Positions 1 through 9,476 are shown, counted from the first letter of the stretch. The stretch: 64,000 nucleotides of DNA from Campylobacter fetus subsp. fetus (GCF_900475935.1 NZ_LS483431.1:62001-126000), one strand, 5' to 3'. The notes: generated by a model not told the origin, from the sequence alone. A program made the numbers and translations.

Positions 1-720
1 TTTATTATGGGCTCTGGTAAATTTGATCCAGAGTTGATAAGTGCTTGTGTAGAAGACGCTAAAGCGCAAATAGTAACTCTTGCTTTAAGAAGAGTAAATA
101 AAGACAAAGATAGTATAACCGAATTTATACCAAAAAATGTAACTCTCTTACCAAATACAAGCGGTGCCAGAAATGCCGATGAAGCGCTGCGCATAGCAAG
201 ACTTAGTCGTGAGTTGGGCTGCGGAAATTTTATAAAAGTAGAAGTCATTCGAGATAGTAAATATCTATTTCCCGATAATTACGAAACTATAAAAGCTACC
301 GAAAAACTTGCAAATGAAGGCTTTATAGTGTTGCCATATATGTATCCAGACTTAACTTGCGCTAGAGATTTAGTAAATGCTGGAGCAAGTGCCGTTATGC
401 CTTTAGCCGCTCCGATCGGTTCTAATAAAGGACTTATAAACCGAGATATTATTCAAATTTTGATTGACGAGATAGATATTCCTATTATAGTTGATGCGGG
501 TATAGGCCGTCCTAGCGAGGCATGCGCTGCTATGGAGATGGGTTGTGCTGCTATTATGGTAAATACCGCTATTGCTACTTCAAAAGATATAAGAGCTATG
601 GCAAAAGCGTTTTGCGAAGCGATAATTGCCGGAAGAACTGCTTATAAAGCCGGACTTGGTAGGGTAAAAAATATAGCAAGCGCTAGTTCGCCTTTAACTG
701 GATTTTTAGGCGAAAATTAA
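1..720 (+). CDS. thiG: Thiazole synthase ThiG, 5' end outside window
   Basis: ThiG builds the thiazole phosphate ring of thiamine in the cytoplasm from deoxyxylulose phosphate, dehydroglycine and the ThiS thiocarboxylate. The reading frame is open from base 1, and the first in-window ATG (position 7) lies inside the conserved N-terminal MGSGKF segment, so the true start and roughly 15-20 residues are missing. A TIM-barrel phosphate-binding segment, [11 protein letters not shown], followed by the AIMVNTAIA strand is clearly visible near the C-terminus and matches the family. thiH follows after 21 bp, so the two are probably cotranscribed; dehydroglycine made by ThiH is the ThiG substrate. Confidence 0.95.
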   Translation, partial: FIMGSGKFDPELISACVEDAKAQIVTLALRRVNKDKDSITEFIPKNVTLLPNTSGARNADEALRIARLSRELGCGNFIKVEVIRDSKYLFPDNYETIKATEKLANEGFIVLPYMYPDLTCARDLVNAGASAVMPLAAPIGSNKGLINRDIIQILIDEIDIPIIVDAGIGRPSEACAAMEMGCAAIMVNTAIATSKDIRAMAKAFCEAIIAGRTAYKAGLGRVKNIASASSPLTGFLGEN

Positions 721-741
721 AAGATAAAATGAGAATATAAA

Positions 742-1902
742 ATGAGAGATAGAACAGATCATATGCGTTATCTTCCTCATCAAGAGGTTATAAGCCATGA
801 TGTGATGAATAAGATATTTAAAGAGTGGGAAGAGACTAAATTTGAAAACTTTACTCAAGATGATGTTATAAGCGCTATTAATGCAAATAATAAAAGTATA
901 TATGACTTTAAGGCACTTTTAAGTCCTGAAGCAGCCCCCTTTTTAGAAGATATGGCAAAAGAAGCGATGAGTATCAAAGAGAGGCATTTTGGAAAAAATA
1001 TCTATCTTTTTACACCTTTGTATATAGCAAATCATTGCGATAATAACTGTGTTTATTGCGGATTCAATGTACACAACAAGATAAAACGTGCGCAGCTTGA
1101 AGAAGATGGCATTATACGTGAGTTAGAAAACATCGCAAAAAGTGGATTAGACGAAATTCTTATACTTACAGGAGAGAGTCAAAGCAAAACTCCGCTTAGT
1201 TATATAAGTAGAGCTTGTGAGCTTGCAAAACGTTATTTTAAGGTAGTAGGAGTAGAAATTTATCCTCTAAATTCGGATGAATACGCATTTTTACACAAAT
1301 GCGGCGTGGATTTTGTAACCGTATTTCAAGAGACTTATAATCCGCTAAAATATGAAAAAATCCATCTGGAGGGAAATAAACGCATTTTTCCATATCGTCT
1401 AAACGCTCAAGAAAGAGCACTTATGGGCGGTATGAGAGGGGTTGCTTTTGCCGCTCTTTTAGGTATAGATGACTGGAGAAAAGACGCTTTATCTACAGGG
1501 CTTCACGCTTATCTTTTGCAAGCAAAGTATCCTCATGCTGAGATTTCTATCTCAGTTCCTAGACTTAGACCTATTATAAACAATAAAAAGATTAATCCAA
1601 AAGACGTCGGCGAGAGAGAGCTTTTGCAAGTTATCGTTGCTTATCGTCTATTTTTACCGTTTGCAAATATCACTCTTAGCACTAGAGAAAGTGCGCATTT
1701 TAGGGATAACGCAATCAAACTTGGAGTAACAAAAGTTTCTGCCGGAGTTAGTGTTGGTATCGGTGAGCACGGTGGTAAAAAAGATGAGCAAAAAGGCGAT
1801 TCTCAGTTTGAGATCAGCGACGGTAGAGATGTAGAAGAGATGAAAAGATCTATAAGAAAAGCCGGTTTAACGCCGGTTATGAGTGATTATATTTACGTAT
1901 AA
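742..1902 (+). CDS. thiH: 2-iminoacetate (dehydroglycine) synthase ThiH
   Basis: This is a radical-SAM tyrosine lyase that makes dehydroglycine for thiazole synthesis and releases p-cresol. The cluster-binding CxxxCxxC motif is seen at about residues 99-106 (CDNNCVYCGF). The 386-residue length is normal for the family. The chosen start follows an A-rich spacer after thiG; an ATG seven codons further in is an alternative. Using tyrosine-dependent ThiH rather than oxygen-dependent ThiO fits an anaerobic or microaerobic organism (family knowledge). Next to thiG, it is certainly part of the thiamine thiazole branch. Confidence 0.96.
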   Translation: MRDRTDHMRYLPHQEVISHDVMNKIFKEWEETKFENFTQDDVISAINANNKSIYDFKALLSPEAAPFLEDMAKEAMSIKERHFGKNIYLFTPLYIANHCDNNCVYCGFNVHNKIKRAQLEEDGIIRELENIAKSGLDEILILTGESQSKTPLSYISRACELAKRYFKVVGVEIYPLNSDEYAFLHKCGVDFVTVFQETYNPLKYEKIHLEGNKRIFPYRLNAQERALMGGMRGVAFAALLGIDDWRKDALSTGLHAYLLQAKYPHAEISISVPRLRPIINNKKINPKDVGERELLQVIVAYRLFLPFANITLSTRESAHFRDNAIKLGVTKVSAGVSVGIGEHGGKKDEQKGDSQFEISDGRDVEEMKRSIRKAGLTPVMSDYIYV

Positions 1903-1951
1903 ATTAAAATTATCTCTTGTTGTGCTTATATGACAAAAGATTTTATGAAAA

Positions 1952-2569
1952 TTAGATAATTTCTTTGGCAAATATCGGCACTGCAAGAAAGTAAAATCCA
2001 TCTATTTCAAAATCTTTTGCAAATTTAAAAAACTCTTCAAAATCTTCTTTTTTAAATTTAAAAGTATAAATAGACCCTTGCTCTACAAATTCCTTTTTTT
2101 CGTCTTTTACTCCGTGTTTTTCAAAGTAATGATTAAAACGTGCCAACAAGGCAAACGGTATAAAAAACAGACATTCATCTTGCGCTTCGAATTTGATCAA
2201 ATTTGCGTTATTTATCACTAAATTTGCACTGCTGGAGTATGCTCGTACAAGTCCGCCGACTCCTAGTTTTACTCCTCCGAAATACCGTACAACAAAAACT
2301 CCCGTGTTTATAAGGTTTGCTCCTCTTAGCACATCAAGACAAGGTGGTCCGGAGCTGCTTTTTGGCTCACCGTCATCGCTGGAATTTTCTACTATTTGAA
2401 AATGTTTGTTGTAATTTCTGTACGCCCATACTATGTGAGCCGCTTTTGGATGATCTTCTTTTAGCTTTTTGTGAAGAGTTTCAAATTCATTTATAGGGCA
2501 TAAATAGCTTATAAAATTTGACTTTTTTATCTCTTTTGAGCCGGTATAAATTTGATTTACTATAAACAT
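1952..2569 (-). CDS. YigZ/IMPACT (UPF0029) family protein
   Basis: A 205-residue cytoplasmic protein of the YigZ/IMPACT family. The conserved core is visible: KAAHIVWAYR, then DDGEPKSSSGPPCLDVLRG and VVRYFGGVKLGVGGLVRAYS. In the family this fold is linked to translation or stress control, and the eukaryotic member IMPACT modulates Gcn2, but the bacterial role is not settled. The gene converges on thiH (49 bp gap without an obvious terminator) and diverges from galU. Family assignment is firm; function is not. Confidence 0.88.
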   Translation of the reverse strand: MFIVNQIYTGSKEIKKSNFISYLCPINEFETLHKKLKEDHPKAAHIVWAYRNYNKHFQIVENSSDDGEPKSSSGPPCLDVLRGANLINTGVFVVRYFGGVKLGVGGLVRAYSSSANLVINNANLIKFEAQDECLFFIPFALLARFNHYFEKHGVKDEKKEFVEQGSIYTFKFKKEDFEEFFKFAKDFEIDGFYFLAVPIFAKEII

Positions 2570-2644
2570 GGATATATTTTAACAGATAAATTTAAATTTA
2601 AATGAATTTAAGATAAAATTACTAAAAAATTAAGGATTATCCAT

Positions 2645-3475
2645 ATGATACAAACTTGCCTTTTTCCTGCTGCCGGTTATGGTACGAGATTTCTTCCAGC
2701 TACAAAAAGTTTGCCAAAAGAGATGCTTCCTATCCTTACTAAGCCTCTTATTCACTACGGAGTAGATGAAGCTAGAGAAGCCGGTATGAAAAATATGGCA
2801 TTTGTCACCGGTCGAGGAAAAAGAGCTTTGGAGGATTATTTTGATATAAGTTATGAGCTTGAGCACCAAATAGCCGGGACTAAAAAAGAGTATCTTCTTA
2901 CCGAGATAAGAGATCTTATGAATTCTTGTAGCTTTTCATTTACTCGTCAAAGTAGTATGAAAGGTCTAGGAGACGCGATATATACTGGTAGAACTTTAGT
3001 AGGAGATGAAGCTTTTGGTGTTATACTTGCCGATGATTTGTGTATAAACGAAGATGGTGAAAATGTTCTAGCTCAGATGGCGAAAATTTATGAAAAATAC
3101 CGCTGTAGCATAGTAGCGGTTATGGAAGTTCCTAAAGAGAGTATCAGTAGTTATGGTGTTGTAAATGGCAAGTTTATAGAAGATGATCTTTTAATGGTAA
3201 ATGATATGATAGAAAAACCAAGTCCAGATGAAGCCCCTACAAATCTTGCTATCATAGGCAGATATATACTTACGCCCGATATATTTGAGATATTAGAATC
3301 TACAAAACCGGGCAAAAACGGTGAAATTCAGATAACAGACGCGCTTTTAAAACAGGCTCAAAACGGTATGGTTTTAGCTTATAAATTTAAAGGAAGAAGA
3401 TTTGATTGTGGTTCTGTTAGCGGATTTGTCGAAGCTACGAATTTCTTCTATGAGAGTGACAATGGTAGTAAATGA
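2645..3475 (+). CDS. galU: UTP-glucose-1-phosphate uridylyltransferase
   Basis: Makes UDP-glucose from UTP and glucose-1-phosphate for lipooligosaccharide and other surface glycans. The nucleotidyltransferase signature lies at the N-terminus (PAAGYGTRFLPATKSLPKEM), and the ILADDLCI segment carries the metal-binding aspartate. Length 276 is typical. A TAAAAT -10-like element and an AAGGA ribosome-binding site precede the ATG. The 3' end overlaps pgi by 14 bp, so the two hexose-phosphate genes are translationally coupled. Confidence 0.96.
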   Translation: MIQTCLFPAAGYGTRFLPATKSLPKEMLPILTKPLIHYGVDEAREAGMKNMAFVTGRGKRALEDYFDISYELEHQIAGTKKEYLLTEIRDLMNSCSFSFTRQSSMKGLGDAIYTGRTLVGDEAFGVILADDLCINEDGENVLAQMAKIYEKYRCSIVAVMEVPKESISSYGVVNGKFIEDDLLMVNDMIEKPSPDEAPTNLAIIGRYILTPDIFEILESTKPGKNGEIQITDALLKQAQNGMVLAYKFKGRRFDCGSVSGFVEATNFFYESDNGSK

Positions 3476-4667
3476 GCTGAAGTTTCCATTTAAGGATATG
3501 CAAAATATCAGCTCATACGCAAGACGTATGAATGAAGAGCTAAATAACGATGAGATCGGCTATTATCATCTGCCTAGTTTTGGTGAGGAGATAAGCGAAA
3601 AACTTGCTTTGTATCGTAAAAATGTAAATTTCAACACGGTTGTGTTAATAGGAGTTGGCGGCAGCTCGCTTGGCGTGAAAGCACTTTATGAAATGCTAAA
3701 TTTAAAAACTAAGCTTATATTTTTAGATAATCTTGATCCGTTTTATATAGAAAATAGATTAAAAGATATCGAGTTTGATAGCAGTATTTTTATCTTATCT
3801 AGCAAATCAGGCACGACTATAGAGCCAATTAGTATTTATAAGTATATTTTAGATCTCTATTCGCCAAAAAATTACAAAAATTTTATCATAATTACCGATC
3901 CCCAAAGCCCTCTTGAAGAGTACGCTAATTTACATAATATAACTGTTTTTAATATTCCAAAAAATGTTGGAGGACGCTTTAGCGTATTATCTGCTATAGG
4001 GCTTGTGCCGCTTGGATTATGTGGAGCAGATACGTCATCCTTGTTAGACGGTGCTGTTTCTTGTAAAAAGCAGTTTTTAGAAGATGATGATAGTTTAATT
4101 TTACAAAAAGCATATCACTATGCAACGCATAAAAGCGCTAAGATAAATGTAGTTTTTAGCTATAGTGAAAGATTTCATAGTTTTAATGATTGGTATGTAC
4201 AGTTATGGGCTGAGAGTCTTGGTAAAAAGCGCGGTTATAAGCGAATGGGACTTACTCCGGTCGGACTTATAGGAAGTAAAGATCAACACTCGTTTTTGCA
4301 GCTTATAATGGAAGGAATAAAAGATAAAACAGTTACGTTTTTGATTTTAAAAGATCATTTAAGCAGCATTTGTATTCCAAATTTAAAACTTGAGTATTTA
4401 GATGAGTGCGACTTTGTAAATGAAGTGTCTATGAGTACGCTTTTAAATGCTCAAGCAAAATCTACCATTCAAGCTTTACTTAGTGAAAATATCAGCATAG
4501 ATACGATTTTAGTAGATAGATTAGATGAGTGGCACTCTGGTTGGCTCATTTATTATTACGAGCTCCTTACAAGCGCTACTGGACTTATGCTCGGAGTAAA
4601 TACTTATGATCAGCCTGGCGTTGAAGCCTCTAAAAGAATACTAAAAAATTTACTATCAAATAACTAA
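3462..4667 (+). CDS. pgi: Glucose-6-phosphate isomerase
   Basis: Interconverts glucose-6-phosphate and fructose-6-phosphate; in Campylobacter, which generally lacks a complete glycolysis, it serves gluconeogenesis and sugar-nucleotide supply. Signature segments VGVGGSSLG and GGRFSVLSAIGLVPLGL and the C-terminal QPGVEASKRIL lysine are seen. The frame is open further upstream, but the ATG at 3462 gives 401 residues, a usual length for epsilonproteobacteria; the ATG at 3450 is possible. Either start lies inside galU, so the pair forms one operon. Confidence 0.94.
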   Translation: MVVNELKFPFKDMQNISSYARRMNEELNNDEIGYYHLPSFGEEISEKLALYRKNVNFNTVVLIGVGGSSLGVKALYEMLNLKTKLIFLDNLDPFYIENRLKDIEFDSSIFILSSKSGTTIEPISIYKYILDLYSPKNYKNFIIITDPQSPLEEYANLHNITVFNIPKNVGGRFSVLSAIGLVPLGLCGADTSSLLDGAVSCKKQFLEDDDSLILQKAYHYATHKSAKINVVFSYSERFHSFNDWYVQLWAESLGKKRGYKRMGLTPVGLIGSKDQHSFLQLIMEGIKDKTVTFLILKDHLSSICIPNLKLEYLDECDFVNEVSMSTLLNAQAKSTIQALLSENISIDTILVDRLDEWHSGWLIYYYELLTSATGLMLGVNTYDQPGVEASKRILKNLLSNN

Positions 4668-4871
4668 TTTTGTCTGTTTGTATTTTGATAATGATTACTC
4701 AACAAATAGGGTTCAAAATAGGCAATATTTATTTTTTATTTATCATTTAAACTATATAATTTACTTAATAAGAGATTCTGTATCTAAATAATAAAAATTC
4801 TTATCTAAGATTTATTTCTTTTTAAGAATAATTTGATATAATTCTCGAAATTAAAAAATAAAGGATATAAA
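4668..4871 (+). promoter_or_regulatory. dps promoter region
   Basis: Gene-free 204 bp. A TATAAT -10 box at 4837-4842 sits 29 bp before the dps ATG in the T-rich setting typical of Campylobacter promoters, and AAAGGA precedes the start. Upstream are an inverted repeat ATTCTTA (4797-4803) / TAAGAAT (4823-4829) and a Fur-like half site GATAATGATTA (4687-4697). Iron or peroxide control of dps is known in other bacteria; whether these elements bind Fur or PerR is inference. Confidence 0.5.
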
Positions 4872-5309
4872 ATGACAAATGTAGTTAAACAACTTAACCA
4901 AATTCAAGCAGACGCTCATGCGTTTTTCATTGCGTTTCATGACTATCATTGGAATGTAAAAGGTCTTCAATTTTTCTCAATTCACGAATATACTGAAAAA
5001 GCATATGAAGAGATGGCAGAGCTATTTGATGATGTAGCTGAAAGAGCTATACAAATAGGCGGGAAAGCTATTTTAAAATCTGAAGAGCTTGTAAAACTTG
5101 CTCATGCTCCGGTAATGCAAAAAGATAGCTATACTGCTATAGAAGTTATAGAACAATTAAGAGTAGCTTATAAACATCTTGTTGAAGAGTTCAAAAAGCT
5201 TGAAGCGGCAGCTGAAAAAGCCGGTGATACAACAACTGCAAATATCGCTCAAGATCATTACGGTTCATATGAGAAGAAAATTTGGATGCTTAATTCTACT
5301 TTAGCGTAA
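4872..5309 (+). CDS. dps: Dps ferritin-like DNA-protection/iron-storage protein
   Basis: A 145-residue mini-ferritin that forms dodecamers and oxidises Fe(II) using H2O2, protecting DNA from Fenton chemistry in the cytoplasm. The intersubunit ferroxidase site is readable: HDYHWNVKG, then HEYTEKAYEEMAELFDDVAE with the acidic pair. Length matches Campylobacter and Helicobacter Dps/NapA. It is monocistronic, with its own -10 box upstream and a strong terminator downstream. Confidence 0.95.
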   Translation: MTNVVKQLNQIQADAHAFFIAFHDYHWNVKGLQFFSIHEYTEKAYEEMAELFDDVAERAIQIGGKAILKSEELVKLAHAPVMQKDSYTAIEVIEQLRVAYKHLVEEFKKLEAAAEKAGDTTTANIAQDHYGSYEKKIWMLNSTLA

Positions 5310-5341
5310 TTTTTGATACTAAAACCTGATACTTTGATATG

Positions 5342-5366
5342 AAAGGCGGATAAATCCGCCTTTTTT
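5342..5366. terminator. Bidirectional rho-independent terminator between dps and yceI-like gene
   Basis: A nine-pair stem, AAAGGCGGA (5342-5350) with TCCGCCTTT (5355-5363), has a four-base loop and a T run on the plus strand. The leading A residues give a weaker U run on the minus strand, so it can serve both convergent genes. Confidence 0.85.
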
Positions 5367-5368
5367 AT

Positions 5369-5935
5369 TTATTTTGCTGCAGCTTCTACTTCTATATTTA
5401 TCTTAATTTCATCTCCTAAAGTTAATGTGCTTGTATCTGGAGCAAAGCTAAAATCGCTTCTTTTTATCTTGCCCTCAAGGCTAAATCCAACGATTTGAAT
5501 TCCTTTTTGATTTTTGCTTTGTCCGCCAAATTCATAGTTTAGAGTTACTGGTTTTGTTACATTTTTTATAGTTAAATTTCCTATAATTTTACCTTCGTTA
5601 TCGCCATCTTTTTTAAATTCGGTCATAACAAATTTCATTTCAGGAAATTTAGCAATATCGAAAAAATCAGCTTGTTTTAGATGGTTATCTCTTGCGGTGT
5701 TGCTTGTATTGATAGAATCAACGTTTATTATAGCATCTATCTTTTTTGGTATACCGTTTTCTATATCAACAATTCCGCTAAATTTGTCAAACGATCCTGT
5801 TACGTTGCTCACGCTTAGGTGTTTGATTTTGAAATTTGTACTTGAATGAGTAACATCTATATCGTAGTTTGCTGCGTTTGCAAAACCTACTAAAAGCATT
5901 GCACACAACGCAGATCCAAATATTCTCTTTGTCAT
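5369..5935 (-). CDS. YceI-family periplasmic protein
   Basis: 188 residues with a Sec signal peptide (hydrophobic FGSALCAMLLVGFANA, likely cut after ANA) and the YceI lipocalin-like core: DVTHSSTNFKIKHL near the N-terminus and GFSLEGKIKRSDF plus LGDEIKINIEVEA near the end. Family members bind polyisoprenoid lipids in the periplasm. The physiological role is uncertain; induction under base or stress is reported for some homologues. It is transcribed alone from the 162 bp gap upstream and converges on dps. Confidence 0.9.
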   Translation of the reverse strand: MTKRIFGSALCAMLLVGFANAANYDIDVTHSSTNFKIKHLSVSNVTGSFDKFSGIVDIENGIPKKIDAIINVDSINTSNTARDNHLKQADFFDIAKFPEMKFVMTEFKKDGDNEGKIIGNLTIKNVTKPVTLNYEFGGQSKNQKGIQIVGFSLEGKIKRSDFSFAPDTSTLTLGDEIKINIEVEAAAK

Positions 5936-6097
5936 TTTTGTCCTTTTTTATAAAATATAAATAATTGTACAATGTAAAATACAATTAATATTAAATTTCA
6001 ATACAATAAATATACTATTTAATAATTTTTTAAATTTCATTAACTACGTTAATTTTTTCAATTTAAAAATATTAATAAATTTTATGCAAAGTAGATA

Positions 6098-6478
6098 TTA
6101 TTTTTTGATAAAGTTATAATTTTTTAAATTTAAAACGAGTTGATTTGTAAATTTTTCTATATTTAAATCCCTTTTCGTACCATCTCTTTGTTTTGTACCC
6201 CACATCGACTCAGGAAAAAAGCTATCGTCTTTGAATCTGGCTTGAACGTGGATATGTACTTTTGGAACGTAATTAGCAAAACTTGCCCAATTTATTTTAT
6301 CGGCGCAGTAGAAATCAAGCATAGTTTTTTCGGTAATTAGAGCCGCTTCAAATAGCCATTTTCTAGTCACATCATCTACATCGCTAATCTCTTTGAATTC
6401 TTTTTTTGTAAATACCTTTACCCAAGGAATTTCGCTTTTTTCAAGTTCAATGCAGATAAGTTCATTTTCATATATCAT
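6098..6478 (-). CDS. HIT-family hydrolase with HxHxQ motif
   Basis: A 126-residue histidine-triad protein. The nucleotide-binding motif is VHIHVQAR with H75, H77 and Q79. In place of the canonical third histidine there is glutamine, as in GalT and ApaH-type members of the superfamily. Likely activity is hydrolysis or transfer of nucleoside phosphate esters, substrate unknown. Its start overlaps bioD by 4 bp, making it the last gene of the biotin operon. A direct role in biotin metabolism is not established. Confidence 0.8.
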   Translation of the reverse strand: MIYENELICIELEKSEIPWVKVFTKKEFKEISDVDDVTRKWLFEAALITEKTMLDFYCADKINWASFANYVPKVHIHVQARFKDDSFFPESMWGTKQRDGTKRDLNIEKFTNQLVLNLKNYNFIKK

Positions 6479-7086
6479 AGTTTTACTCTCGCTTTTATAA
6501 TTTGTTCTTTTAATCTAAGACTTGCTTTTTCAAAGCTTGTTTCATCAAAGTTTTCTAGATTAAAAAAATGTAGATCTTTAAACTGCTTCTTTAAATAATT
6601 CTCACTTTGCTCATCTTTAGATCCACTAAAAATAACCCCCAAAATCTCTAAATTTTTCATTTTTAAGGCTTCTATGCTTAAAATAGTGTGATTTATGCTG
6701 CCAAGATAGTTTTTAGAAACTAAAAACGTAGGAAGATTTGCTATTTTGATATAGTCGATCATGTAAAATTTGTCATCAAGCGGACAGTAAAGTCCTCCTG
6801 CTAACTCGACTAAAATATCGTCTGGTTTTGGAATTTTTATTTTAAGTCCGTCAAAATGTATGTTCTCATTTATCATTCCTACATGCGGACTAGCAGCGGT
6901 TTGCAGCATTACGCCAGGAGAGTGTGATTTGAGATTTGGCACAATTTTTTTTACAAAACTTTCATCGGTTATATTTCCGGCTTGTATTAACTTAAAATAC
7001 TCGTATGAAAACGCATAACACAAAGCCGCACTTACGCAGCTTTTTCCGGCATCCGTATGAATACCGCTGATACAGATATTTCTCAT
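6475..7086 (-). CDS. bioD: Dethiobiotin synthetase
   Basis: ATP-dependent carboxylation of 7,8-diaminopelargonate to dethiobiotin, the penultimate step of biotin synthesis. The N-terminal P-loop is SGIHTDAGKS (residues 7-16), and the VELAGGLYCPL segment matches the family EGAGG region. At 203 residues it is somewhat short but complete. It overlaps bioC by 4 bp upstream and the HIT gene by 4 bp downstream, consistent with translational coupling throughout the operon. Confidence 0.93.
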   Translation of the reverse strand: MRNICISGIHTDAGKSCVSAALCYAFSYEYFKLIQAGNITDESFVKKIVPNLKSHSPGVMLQTAASPHVGMINENIHFDGLKIKIPKPDDILVELAGGLYCPLDDKFYMIDYIKIANLPTFLVSKNYLGSINHTILSIEALKMKNLEILGVIFSGSKDEQSENYLKKQFKDLHFFNLENFDETSFEKASLRLKEQIIKARVKL

Positions 7087-7772
7087 TTTTTACCTTTTTT
7101 GCAGATTATATTTGTAAATTTATAAGTTAGTTTGAAATCATTATTAAAATGCGTTTCAAGACTTTTTAAATTTGATTTGGTTAGTTTAAAACTCCCGTTT
7201 AAGTTATTTACCCCTGTTTGCTTAAGGTGAGTTAAAAGCTCTTTTAAACTACCGAATTTAGCTATAAATTCCCCATTTTTATACTCTAAAATATCAAATT
7301 TGGTTCCAAAAATATCTATGATTTGATCCGTATTTTTATAATTTAAACTATCTTTAGTAAAGCTTGAAAGTTCATTTAAAGTTCCATTTATAAACATAGA
7401 AAATGCAAGTATTCCGTTATTTTCTAGGCTTAGAAATATCTTATCACATAGTTTTTCAATCTCATCAATCCATTGAAATACTGAGCTCGATATGATAATA
7501 TCAATGTTTTTTGGCATTTGTTTAGTAGTTATATCTCCGATATCCATATAAAAATTATTCATAAATTCACTTTTATAGATATCATTAAGAATTAAATGTT
7601 CATAATTAAAATTTTGTATAAAAAGCTTTGTTAAAACTCCGCTTCCAGCACCGATTTCATAAACATTCTTAAAGTTTTGCGTATATTTTTTTAACAAATT
7701 TATGAGATTGAGAGCGGCAAATTTTTGAGCCACTGCAAATTCTTCGTAGTTGATAGCTTTTTCAAATTTCAA
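7083..7772 (-). CDS. bioC: Malonyl-ACP O-methyltransferase BioC
   Basis: An SAM-dependent methyltransferase that masks malonyl-ACP as a methyl ester so that fatty-acid synthase can make the pimeloyl chain. The SAM-binding motif I, VYEIGAGSGVL, is at residues 38-48, and the IIISSSVFQWIDE post-II segment is typical of BioC. The position between bioG and bioD supports the assignment over a generic methyltransferase. Length 229. It overlaps bioG by 11 bp. Confidence 0.9.
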   Translation of the reverse strand: MKFEKAINYEEFAVAQKFAALNLINLLKKYTQNFKNVYEIGAGSGVLTKLFIQNFNYEHLILNDIYKSEFMNNFYMDIGDITTKQMPKNIDIIISSSVFQWIDEIEKLCDKIFLSLENNGILAFSMFINGTLNELSSFTKDSLNYKNTDQIIDIFGTKFDILEYKNGEFIAKFGSLKELLTHLKQTGVNNLNGSFKLTKSNLKSLETHFNNDFKLTYKFTNIICKKGKK

Positions 7773-8376
7773 TTATATCTCCAAAGCTTTTAAAGTTAAA
7801 AAATGCAAAATGTGGAGCATTTATATATATTTTTTGACATGTAAACCATTCAGATGCTTTTGGCGAAAAGATCAAATCTTTTTTGCTTATAATCGCTTTA
7901 TCCCAACAAATGTTGTTATCACACGGTTTTATAGCGTTTTTATAGAGATTAAGTAGTTCGAATTTTGCGTTTGTATTGAATTTAAAATTTGAGATTTTTT
8001 CTGGTGGAATTCCTAAAAAACAGAACTTTTTGAAGTTTTCAAAATCATAATTCGTTATTGTTTTATAAAAATTACCTGCGTTTATACCGTATTTTTCATC
8101 TATACCAAACGGAGTTCCGTTTATGGCTATTGATTTTTTTAAAGGTATATTTTTTAATACCAAATTTGCAGCCCAAACACCCATTGACCAAGACACTAGA
8201 TAAATATCTTTATCTTTTAAAAAACTATGATCAAACTCAAGTTCGCTATAGTCGTAAATAACCGCTAAAGCGAAATCTCCTACTTCTAAATGTTCTACAC
8301 AACTAGGCGTAAATGAATAGCCTAAAAATAACAAAATTAGTTTTTTACCGTCTTTTTTAATGATATCTATTTTCAT
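7762..8376 (-). CDS. bioG: Pimeloyl-ACP methyl ester esterase BioG
   Basis: A DUF452-family alpha/beta-hydrolase that removes the methyl group put on by BioC, freeing pimeloyl-ACP for BioF. The nucleophile elbow is VSWSMGVWAA with serine 64. BioG is one of several unrelated esterases that replace E. coli BioH in other bacteria. Length 204 matches BioG. The start overlaps the bioF 3' end by 20 bp, and the 3' end overlaps bioC. Confidence 0.88.
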   Translation of the reverse strand: MKIDIIKKDGKKLILLFLGYSFTPSCVEHLEVGDFALAVIYDYSELEFDHSFLKDKDIYLVSWSMGVWAANLVLKNIPLKKSIAINGTPFGIDEKYGINAGNFYKTITNYDFENFKKFCFLGIPPEKISNFKFNTNAKFELLNLYKNAIKPCDNNICWDKAIISKKDLIFSPKASEWFTCQKIYINAPHFAFFNFKSFGDIIEI

Positions 8377-9463
8377 CTAAAATCTTTTTTAAATTTGATA
8401 ATTCGCCTATTTCTATATCTCCTCTTAAGCTTATCCTAAGTCTTGAATTATGTTTAGGCACTGTTGGGGGACGGATTGCCGGTACGAAATATCCAGAGTC
8501 AAAAATTTTATTTGCGAGTTCTAGAGTTTTATCGTTTTCATAGGTCATAAATGGACATATGTGAGTTGTGCCAAGATCTAAAAATTTGATATTTTTTTCT
8601 AAATTTGTCCTTTCGCGGCTAAAATCTTTGTTTAGTATAAAGTTCGTCCATGCTATATTTATACTAGGAATGGCAGTAGAGTAAATCAGGCTTCTAGCCG
8701 AGTTTATAAAAATATCTTTATACTCTTTATCGCTAAGTATAACAGCTCCTTCTCCCCCGACTGCTTTGCTAAGAGTTACAAGTAAAAAATCCACATCGGT
8801 ATCTGTTTGGCTGCTTTTTGCTAGACCTAATTCGTCTTTGATAAAAAATGAATGAGCTTCATCGATATAAAGTAGTACATTTTTATACCGTTTTTTTAAA
8901 TTTATAAGATTTTTGATATCTAGCAAATCCCCATCCATGCTGAAAATAGTCTCTGTTAATATTATAATATTTTCAAATTTATCTTGATTTTGTTCGAGTA
9001 AATTTTGAAGTGCTAAAAGGTCGTTGTGAGGATATCTTTTGAAATTTGCTCCGGCTAACTTTAGAGCGTCTATCATGCTAGCGTGAGCTAATTTATCGGC
9101 TAAAAATAGAGTATTTGGACTATTTATGGCTGATATACAGCTTAAATTTGCACAGTAGCCGGAGTTAAAAATTGTTGCTTTTTTACCGTCAAATTTCGAT
9201 TCAAACCAGCTTTCAAGCTCATTAAATTCGTTACTTGAAGTATATACAAGCCTACTCGCGCCAGAGCCAAAAAACCACTCTTTATGTTTGGCGATTGTTA
9301 AGAATTCGTCTCTTAAACTTATATTCGTAGCTATGCCTAAGTAATCGTTGCTACCGAGATTTAAAAGAGTTTTGCCTCTATAGTTTATAAATTTGGAATG
9401 GCTTTGAGATATTTTTAACTCTCTAAAGTTGCTTTCTTGTTTGGCTTTTTTTATATCAAACAT
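8357..9463 (-). CDS. bioF: 8-amino-7-oxononanoate synthase
   Basis: A PLP enzyme that condenses pimeloyl-ACP and L-alanine. The fold-type I motifs are present: the DEAHSFF aspartate at 201-204 and the PLP lysine K233 in TLSKAVGGEGA. Length 368 is slightly short for the family but contains all motifs. It is the first gene of the operon; bioA and bioB are not in the window and must lie elsewhere. The start is preceded by AGGT and a nearby TATAAT. Confidence 0.94.
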   Translation of the reverse strand: MFDIKKAKQESNFRELKISQSHSKFINYRGKTLLNLGSNDYLGIATNISLRDEFLTIAKHKEWFFGSGASRLVYTSSNEFNELESWFESKFDGKKATIFNSGYCANLSCISAINSPNTLFLADKLAHASMIDALKLAGANFKRYPHNDLLALQNLLEQNQDKFENIIILTETIFSMDGDLLDIKNLINLKKRYKNVLLYIDEAHSFFIKDELGLAKSSQTDTDVDFLLVTLSKAVGGEGAVILSDKEYKDIFINSARSLIYSTAIPSINIAWTNFILNKDFSRERTNLEKNIKFLDLGTTHICPFMTYENDKTLELANKIFDSGYFVPAIRPPTVPKHNSRLRISLRGDIEIGELSNLKKILDENRYH

Positions 9464-9476
9464 TTTTTACCTAATT

